From: Lophius americanus
Lineage: Eukaryota; Chordata; Actinopteri; Lophiiformes; Lophiidae
NCBI GenBank assembly: GCA_037951165.1
Contig: JBBDHG010000015.1
Location: 1,783,501-1,847,500 of the forward strand
Length of the DNA stretch: 64,000 nucleotides
Direction: 5' to 3'
A model generated the notes under the pieces. The model was not told the DNA's origin. It did not search any database and saw nothing but the letters and a program-made list of their open reading frames with translations. A program made the translations under genes and the position numbers. Shown in pieces: positions 57,292 through 64,000 of this stretch (within the stretch, counting starts at the first letter, position 1; every line of letters begins with the position of its first letter).

Positions 57292-57794
57292 CTTTGTTAA
57301 TTCCGGTCATTTAGGATTTAAGTATTGGATAATGTTTTTGTTTTGTTGACTAGAATTATGTTTTTATTAAATTTTCTTTCTCTTTATGGGGAATTCTCAA
57401 AACCAGTGAGGGTCCAGCACTGTAGTAACAGATCTGAATCAAAGTTGCTGTAAAAGGAGGGAGCTCCAAGGATGCAGAAATAAGTGAAAATTTCTACAAA
57501 CTAAAGAGATAAATTTAAATCCAGTAAAACCTCATGGTCCGGACAGAGGATGAGATCCACTACTGTTTAATATCTGTTAAGATGGAGCATCATCTAACAT
57601 CCATTCTGAGCGCAAACATTGCTGCCGTTGTTGGGTTCATTGCAAATACACAAAGGAAGCAAAGATTTTGTGGTTTGATCGAATCACTGTGTAAAATAAG
57701 AATACTTCTTGTATCTAAAAAAATAGTTTTATTATTAATGCTTTCGGTTTTTGACAGCTGTGATAAGATTCTACTTGTGGTTCATCAGGTTCAG
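57292..57794. other. Unannotated interval
   Basis: A 95-codon plus frame (57534-57821) has no recognisable domain. Nothing else supported. Confidence 0.35.
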
Positions 57795-58180
57795 TGTGGT
57801 GAGAGGGTGACATGGGGTTGAGTTTAACATCATTACCGTGGATAATAGGCAGCCAATAACGGCAGTTTCTCCTGAGCGCTGCAGAGCTGCTTGCTCCGCT
57901 CTCTGGCCTGGCTGATGTCATGGGATCTTGGCTGACCGCTGGAGTACCTGATGCTTATCAGGGTGTTAGCGAGCTGAGAGGATATAGAGAGGACGAAGCC
58001 AAGAGGTGAAAGTTTAGTCCTGACACATCGGCAACCGTTTGATGCTCCTCTTCGGAGGAAAAAAGAATGTGCAGTCCCAGGCTCGTTTGGAGCGCCAGCT
58101 AATTGAATTAGGGCAGAATGAGAACATGGAGGAAGATTTCACACGCTGCATAAACGCCTGTAGATCCGTGACTTAGTCCT
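57795..58180. other. Candidate conserved non-coding block
   Basis: Non-repetitive and GC-richer with 'ataataggcagccaataacg', 'ggctgatgtcatgggatctt', 'cctgatgcttatcagggt' (inverted GATA-type site) and 'ccagctaattgaattaggg'. No supported coding frame. Inference only. Confidence 0.35.
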
Positions 58181-58974
58181 GGCAGGATTCTGGTGTCTTT
58201 TAAGCTGACACTAAAACCATTGAGTACACTGCAAAATGACAGTCATTCCCTTTCCCCTCCAGGGAGCGCAGGTTTATCTCTCTGGCATGCAAACATGTAC
58301 AGCTGTCAAGAAAACAGCTCAATAATGAAGATTTATTATTTCCAACTAAAAGAGAGGACTCTTGCTTTTTAAGTATTTTATACTTCACAGTCTTCTCTAC
58401 TCAATTGAATCATCAGTCTGAAGTTTGGACAGAGTTTCAAGTGATCGAAGTGAAGCACGGCTGATTTTATGTAAAAACTAGAGCTACAGAGCAATTCGAA
58501 CAACAATGTAATGAAAAATGATTGATGAAAATATCACTATTTACCATTAGAAGCATTTGGAAATATATCTATATACATCTATATACAATTATAGATAGAC
58601 ATAAAAAATTGTAAATATGTGAATTTTAATCCACGCATAGATACGACTCAGTGACTCAGCATTTTTGAGAAGAATATCATTCACCAATTTTATAGTATTA
58701 GCATTGCAGAAGACACACTAAACAAACATGACGTTTGCAAAATGACCTCGAACAGGTCACAGGTCATACAGGACGAAATCGGAATTTGCGTGTGTCTGAA
58801 AACCAGAATCTCTGAAATCCATCATTCACCCACTAACTACACAACATGTGCATTTCCACTAATGGCATAATGGCACATCTGCACCTGGACAATTTTTTTT
58901 TATATATATATTTGCCTGCATTTTGTCATTTGATCACCTTCACAATGTCTGTTTGTTGAAGCTGTTGTAATGAA
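58181..58974. other. AT-rich interval
   Basis: No supported feature. Confidence 0.4.
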
Positions 58975-59023
58975 TGCATTTCCCATTTCGGGATTTATAA
59001 ACTTATCTATCTATCTATCTATT
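58975..59023 (+). mobile_element. LINE 3' tail with (TATC)n
   Basis: 'tgcatttcccatttcgggat' then 'ttataaacttatctatctat' is the normal-orientation 3' end of a CR1/Rex1/L2-type LINE. It abuts truncated copy 8 of the unnamed family. Confidence 0.7.
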
Positions 59024-59064
59024 GTTAGGGCGTTGTGTTTTTTGTAAAAAAAAAAAATAATAAA

Positions 59065-59252
59065 TACCTTACCCAAATCCATTCAGTTCTTTCTCGTACT
59101 AAGCTTTATGTTGGTATAAAAGACGAAAATGAGCCCTGAAATTGTTTTTGAGTCATCGCACGAAAAACTAAGGATCTGCAGCAGAGGCTTCCGGTGCGGA
59201 CTCGATAGCGGCGATGACAATTAAATAATATCCCTTACTTTTCGGGGATATA
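59065..59252 (+). mobile_element. Unnamed TIR repeat family, copy 8 (right half)
   Basis: 'cccaaatccattcagttctt', 'gacgaaaatgagccctg', 'tttttgagtcatcgcacg', 'gcggcgatgacaattaaata' and the best-kept right end 'atcccttacttttcggggat' then 'ata'. Its reverse complement, tatatccccgaaaagt, matches the left end of copy 6 at 14 of 16 positions. Confidence 0.75.
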
Positions 59253-59521
59253 ATGAAGGGCACCCACAACGACAATGAGACCTTCAAGTGACTCCCCGCT
59301 CTACCATTTTATAGCTGATGTATCGAATGATACATAGAAGTGATTTACTAATTGTTAATAATTTAGTATTGTAATCCCTACTGTATTATAAGACCGTTGT
59401 TATTGTTTTTTTTATCAGGCATTTTAACATATGATGAGAAGATTATGAATGTAAATTCCTGTGAAAACTTATTGTAATGGACATTGTAAACGTGACTATC
59501 CTAGTCTATTCTTATCTAATT

Positions 59522-60040
59522 AAATCAAATCAATTTTATTTATAAGCACCAAATCACAACAAAAGTCATCTCAAGGCTTTATCCAAGATGAGCAGGTCCA
59601 GACCAGCTCTTTATTCGACAGCTCCCTCAAACATCTCTGAGCTGCTGACCCCCTATACCGGTTCAGAGGTAGAGGGTCATCCAAAATTCTTCTATCCAAT
59701 GTACCACCAACCCAACTCCAAACCAAAAGTAATGCTCTTGTCAAAAATGATGGAACAACCTCCCCTCAGAACAGCTGAGTCTAACTCTTAAAAAGTAATT
59801 TTTTAAGAGTTAAAAAATTATTTAACTCTGATTTTTTTTTTGTTTTTGTTTTCTTGGAAAGTTGCTGTATAAGTAAAGCTTTACTTACTCAGAACAATTC
59901 CCATATGAGCAAGAAGATGGAGGCAGCGGCGAGAAAAAAAAATCTGCTGTTTAACACGAAAAACCAGGGCGGAAACCGACTCAAGGCAAAGAGAGCGTGA
60001 AAGAGAGGCAAAACAAAAAAACACATTTTACATTTCTGAG
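59522..60040 (-). mobile_element. Common fish LINE-associated 3' tail repeat, minus copy
   Basis: 'caattttatttataagcacc' then 'aaatcacaacaaaagtcatc' and 'tcaaggctttatccaagatg' form the reverse complement of the 3' tail at 26165-26450. The 'gagcaag ... gcggcgagaaaaa ... aaccagggcggaaaccgac' block at 59904-59985 is the next segment of the same repeat. About 100 bases between (59760-59880) are foreign and contain a strong hairpin. Confidence 0.65.
59783..59812. repeat. Perfect hairpin 'aactcttaaaaa'
   Basis: 12-base arms 'aactcttaaaaa' and 'tttttaagagtt' separated by about 5 bases. A further 'taaaaaattatttaactctg' follows. It lies inside the foreign segment of the 59522-60040 repeat. Confidence 0.85.
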
Positions 60041-60960
60041 AGGCGATAATAGTAACTCACCTTATGCAATCTGTCTCATGTAAAGACTCAGTGGCTACTT
60101 CTCCAAAATTGGTCCTAAAACATGCTTCATGATGAGACCAAACCTCCTGATTTCACACTCACACACATCAGGGAATGAGGATGTGCTGATGAAAAGTGGG
60201 TGACCGGAACAAGACACACATTGTTGAAGACTAATATTAGTGAATTGAATAAAGCCTACTATGACATCGGAGCCAAGGAGAGAGGTTACATGGAACAGAT
60301 GCAGGAATAGATGAGCTGAAGACCAACATCCACATTGACCTGGAAGCAGCATGGAAAATTGAGTCTCCAACACAAAGAGAACTCTGTTAAACTGATACAG
60401 CAGTGTTACGTTACAATACCCCACCATCAATCATGGCAGCTGCATCCACTGAGCTGGGGAAGAAGATAAAGACCAGTCAAAATACAGTCTACAATGTATC
60501 TAGTGATTGAGGGAGAGCCGTATGTTATATCTCCCCCTTAGAGTCTGGATACTGGTGGTGGTGGCTGATGACTCTGCTGCAACTGATGAATCAGGAAGCT
60601 TATGGATCTGTGAGGAGAAGGCAGAGTTGGGAAGGCGGATGAAAAAACAGCAGCACAAAAGACCTAGATAATAGAATCATATTTTAAACCTCATCACGAA
60701 GAGGATAGTTTAACGATGAAGGTATGTCTATCGATTGAGTTTGCAGAGGTATAGTCTTACTGTCTGAATTTACACAATATGTATATTATTAATACATTAT
60801 TAAAGAAATAAATACCAACCAATAAATATGTATTATTGCAACAAGCTTGAAATATGCAGAGTAACACTAATGGAGGAAAAGGTCGGACACCAAGATTAAA
60901 AAAGCCTGGAGGGAAATTTGACCCTAAAATAACCTGTATACCATAAAAAGAGTACACTAT
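60041..60960. other. Unannotated interval
   Basis: A minus frame of 111 codons (60095-60430) is not recognised. The plus strand of 60240-60480 has a coding-like texture with stops and may be a decayed mobile gene. Not assigned. Confidence 0.35.
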
Positions 60961-61400
60961 GGGCCTGATATACTATGATCCCTAATAGTCAGTGCTAAAT
61001 TGTGTTTGCATTCTAACAGATTGCATGTTTGGTTTGCGTGTGATCTACTTAGAATAATTGCATGAATGACATCAGGTTCAAATAATACGCAAAATGAAAT
61101 GTATTGTCATGGAATTGGAGGTGTTAGCGGATGAGGCAAATAAACATATTGTTGAGCTACAGCAAAATCAAATCTTGATATGACTGAGAGAACCGCGATA
61201 TTGGAGAGTTTCTGCGAGCAAGTCAATGCTGTGGGTGAAACAAGAATGACGGAGGAAATTAAGAGAAGATAAGATATAAGAAGGAGAATGTAAGATAGAA
61301 AATAGCTTAGAGTATAACCTTGGTTAATAACACAGGTGGGAGGCCGGTGGAAGACATGCCTCTGACCACTTGGGAGCAGCATGTGCAGCTCAGTTTTTGC
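60961..61400 (+). mobile_element. Harbinger-like DNA transposon, Myb-like protein remnant
   Basis: Begins 'gggcctgatatactatgat', similar to the terminal repeat of fish Harbinger/PIF elements. Downstream, decayed frames give ELEVLADEANKHI (61113 on), 'QVNAVGETRMTEEIKRR' (61220-61270), matching the 'V-N-A-V-x-x-x-x-R-T-x-x-E-I-K-K-K' block of the Harbinger Myb/SANT-like accessory protein, and then NNTGGRPVEDMPLTTWEQ, matching the 'G-G-G-x-P-x-x-x-L-T-x-x-E' C-terminal block. Stops interrupt the frame and the transposase was not found. The right terminus was not seen. Confidence 0.55.
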
Positions 61401-62244
61401 AATGAGCAGACGTGCCCAATAAGACTCACAAATTTTCTTTCTGGATATATTTCATTTATTGACCATATTACCAAATCAAAAATGAATTTGTATCATGTTT
61501 AACGTTTTGATGAATATAATTGAGTTGTAGTCTTGAAGATGGACTCATCTGCTGTGCAGGAAGTGAGATGCCACACATGCCATCCGACCCTGAGACTGAG
61601 CATCACTGGAAGGACATTTGTGAGGAGTAACATAAAATTCCATGCCGCATGGCTGACAACATCCCATAACAACAATCAATCAACAGCAAAAAAGGCTCAT
61701 GCCCAAAAAGCAGTCTAGATTTTGATATAAAGACCGATACATTTCACAGTCAAAGGTTGTAGTATGTGCATCAAGCTCCCCCTAGTGTACATCGGTGGTG
61801 TTTTGAAGACAAAATCTCGCTCTTGGGTCAAAATCCAATTTCTGGCAAATTTTGGGTGCATTTACTATTCAACTGTGCCAAATCGAGAGTCCTCCTGTTC
61901 TTATCTCACAGAAACTGTGTAGAATAACATGAATTTTGTGGTATTTCTATGAAATACTTTATTTTGTACTTCCGGCGAGGCTTCATAGGATCAGCTATAA
62001 TTACAATGCCGACAGCAGAAATATGTGAGCGATTTCTGCTCATTTGTGTTATCCGAGCATGATGGCATGGTAGTCTGGGTTTTGGCTGGATCTGAGGTAG
62101 AGATATCACTTACAGGGCGTTGAACTTTTCTTTTGAACTTTTTCTTTAATGATGATGTTATTAGCACTTGTTAATTTAATCTTAGTCTATTTAATTTCCA
62201 AATTTCGTTCTTTATTTCCAAACTCCGTTCTGAACTAACCTTGA
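61401..62244. other. Unannotated interval
   Basis: May include more Harbinger-derived sequence. 'aagctccccctagtg' at 61769 resembles the unnamed family but no other part of it is present. No gene supported. Confidence 0.35.
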
Positions 62245-62834
62245 GTGATGCTCCAGACTGGATTACTGTAACTTACTTTTCATCGGGATCCCTGATAAAA
62301 GTCTTCAAAGACTACAGTATGTTCAAAACAGTGCTGCAAGGATCCTGATGAGAGTGCGTAAACACGAACACATCACCCCCGTTCTTCATTCCCTTCACTG
62401 GCTTCCCATAAAAAGGATTGATTATAAGATCTCTCTCTTCACTCAACAGTGCATCCATGGTAATGCAACCCCCCACCTAAAAGAACTACCACCCCACTAA
62501 CCTCAACACGATCCCTCCGTTCTACCCACTCATACCACCTCCTCTTTCCCCGGAGTAAGCTCAGCACCATGGATGATCGGGCCTTCTGCTCTGCTGCCCT
62601 CATCTGTGGAATGCCCTCCCTGACCATCTGAGGGCTCCACAGATGACTGAGACTTTTAAAAAAGGACTTCAAAACTTTTCTTTTTTAACAGAACCTATAC
62701 TTTTAATTAACATTGCTGCTTTTCGTCATATTTTTATATAATTATTATTCTATATTTTTTGGATGCTTTTATCTGATTTTACCTTGCAATACTTTGAGAT
62801 TTGATCCAAATGTAAACTGCGTTAAAAATTAAAG

Positions 62835-62870
<36 letters not shown>
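62245..62870 (+). mobile_element. L2-type LINE, RT C-terminal region and 3' tail
   Basis: One frame stays open for about 80 codons from 62258: RLDYCNLLFIGIPDKSLQRL, QYVQNSAARILMRVRKHEHI, TPVLHSLHWLPIKRIDYKIS and LFTQQCIHG. These are the hallmark 'L-D-Y-C-N', 'Q-N-A-A-R' and 'L-H-W-L-P-I-x-x-R-I-x-Y-K' blocks downstream of the catalytic domain in L2 LINEs. A stop follows at 62500. A second piece 'WNALPDHLR'-like with frameshift lies near 62610-62650. The 3' end is typical: 'tactttgagatttgatccaa' and '(att)n' at 62836-62869. The element is 5'-truncated, as usual for LINEs. The minus frame 62439-62672 is antisense to it. Confidence 0.9.
62836..62869. repeat. (ATT)n tail
   Basis: Triplet run forming the 3' tail of the L2 copy. 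Confidence 0.9.
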
Positions 62871-63609
62871 TTTAGTTTTCAATTCTTCATAAGTGTAGAT
62901 GGGATTCTTTGTTGATCGTCACATACTGTATAAGCTGCCATAACATCTATATGTTGCTGCACACAGGCAAAGTGGATGGATGACAAAGTGTTAGTTGAGA
63001 CAAAAGACACAAACTTTCTGTAAGACAAAGTCTTGCAGACTTGACAGAACAGACATCAAAAATATTAAAAGGAACCACAAATTTTCTTACTTGAAAAACC
63101 AAGATGGAAGACTTCTGAGGATGTTCAGTCGAGCCAGCTGACCTATGCATTGGAAATGAGGTATTTGTCTTTGTCCGCTCTCTATAGACTGGTTCATGCC
63201 ATCTCCAGGGCTCCTGCAGCACCGCTGCTGTTTGCCCTGTCTTCCCCAGCAGTGGGGCTTGCTTCCCTGTTTGTTTTAATCAGTACTGTGTTTGCCAAAA
63301 AGCTTACTTCAGGAGATGGGAGTCCTTGTGTGTTCTCCTGCAATGCAAAGAGGACAAGGTTCAACTAGGGGGCTGGTGGCATGACTGTTTGCCTTTAATA
63401 CCCATTTTATCCCTTATTTGTAAGGTTTTTATGGTGCATTAAGCAGGTCTTTTATGGGAAGGTTGATCAATAGCTGTAAATCACCACAATAAGGCCAAAT
63501 GATAAATCTGTAGATTCTTAAACTTCCTCTGTAAGGATGGATGAAGGTTTAAGCGTCCAGACCTTCCAAGTTGAGAAAAAACCTTTAAGAAGTTTTTATT
63601 ATTACACCC
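62871..63609. other. Unannotated interval
   Basis: Frames at 62947-63222 (minus) and 63150-63368 (plus) overlap and have no recognisable domain. The plus frame is hydrophobic (residues about 10-50) but lacks gene context. Confidence 0.35.
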
Positions 63610-63610
63610 T

Positions 63611-63840
63611 CAAAAAGTTTGGGATATTATGGAATCGTCATCGCCACCGTTACTGATCATGTTCATGTTAGCGCGATAACTCAATAATTATTTCATGGAC
63701 CATTTTCAAATTTTATGCCCCCCAGTAGTGGGAGGAAGAACTGATTTGATGTTTCCGTAAGGTCGGTTTTATATTACCGACACTAAAACTCCTTAAATAA
63801 TCTCTGCATCAATTTTTTGGGTCCGGTGAAGTATTGCTAT
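63611..63840 (-). mobile_element. Unnamed TIR repeat family, copy 9 (right half)
   Basis: Reverse orientation: 'gtttgggatattatggaatc' and 'gtcatcgccaccgttactg', then 'gcgcgataactcaataatt', 'ggaccattttcaaattttat' and 'ggtcggttttatattaccg'. It matches copy 7 from its start to about position 200. The continuation is degraded. Confidence 0.75.
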
Positions 63841-64000
63841 AATCGTTCCTCGCTCTCATGTCCCCTTTCAACGTTCACATGCACCTCTCCTCTAGTCGTT
63901 TTCCATTTCTGCATCGTTCACAACCTCACACTTATAGTCCTTCCACTCGCAGTCAGACATACCATCTTTAGCTTCTCCTCCATCCGTCAGGAGGCCTTTC
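63841..64000. other. Window end, nothing recognised
   Basis: Pyrimidine-rich ('ctctcctctagtcgttttcc'). No supported feature. Confidence 0.4.

Noticed and set aside
61765..61785. Tenth copy of the unnamed family
   Set aside because: Only 'aagctccccctagtg' matches. The other ordered blocks are absent.

Overview
The window looks like AT-rich, gene-poor nuclear DNA from a ray-finned fish, most likely a percomorph teleost. Evidence: dense CA/GT, CT and AT microsatellites; a mix of decayed L2, Rex1/CR1-like and RTE-type LINEs, a Tc1-like and a Harbinger-like DNA transposon, and tRNA-derived SINEs; a 106-base intron; and a factor H-like sushi exon of the kind fish carry. There are no bacterial-style operons, ribosome binding sites or CRISPR arrays. 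Almost all long open frames are shadows of microsatellites or read antisense to dead retrotransposons.

The only well-supported host gene is on the minus strand: a signal-peptide exon (33964-34027), a 106-base intron and a sushi/CCP exon (33675-33857) with the phase-1/phase-1 boundaries typical of such exons. It resembles the first CCP of fish complement factor H. A proline-rich open exon at 30487-30845, with a good acceptor in compatible phase, might be a downstream exon, but this is unproven. No second CCP exon was found.

Layout. 0-9 kb: three pieces of an unnamed terminal-inverted-repeat family, an LTR-like block, a SINE and a Rex1/CR1-like RT fragment. 9-17 kb: mostly unannotated, with a short L2 piece and a long CT array. 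17-18 kb: RT C-terminus of a CR1/Rex1-like LINE followed by a 10-base minisatellite. 19-28 kb: microsatellites, a Tc1-like fragment, an Alu-sized dispersed repeat, a 'ctcgtaaaattacgac' minisatellite and LINE 3' ends. 28-38 kb: the longest copy of the unnamed family, the sushi gene, a GC-rich block open on both strands, and a strong candidate conserved non-coding element (35.0-35.6 kb). 38-44 kb: a 33-base minisatellite and possible conserved blocks. 44-49 kb: two RTE LINE copies in opposite orientation. 49-58 kb: dispersed repeats, a SINE, an antisense YADD-type RT and a 1.09-kb LTR-like unit. 58-64 kb: LINE tails, a Harbinger Myb-like gene remnant, an L2 3' half and two more pieces of the unnamed family.

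The most notable unexplained structure is the dispersed family: nine recognisable pieces in 64 kb, 0.43-0.68 kb when near complete, with ends close to TATATYCCCGAAAAG in inverted orientation. I cannot assign it to a named superfamily. All family names rest on recall of family motifs, not on a database search.
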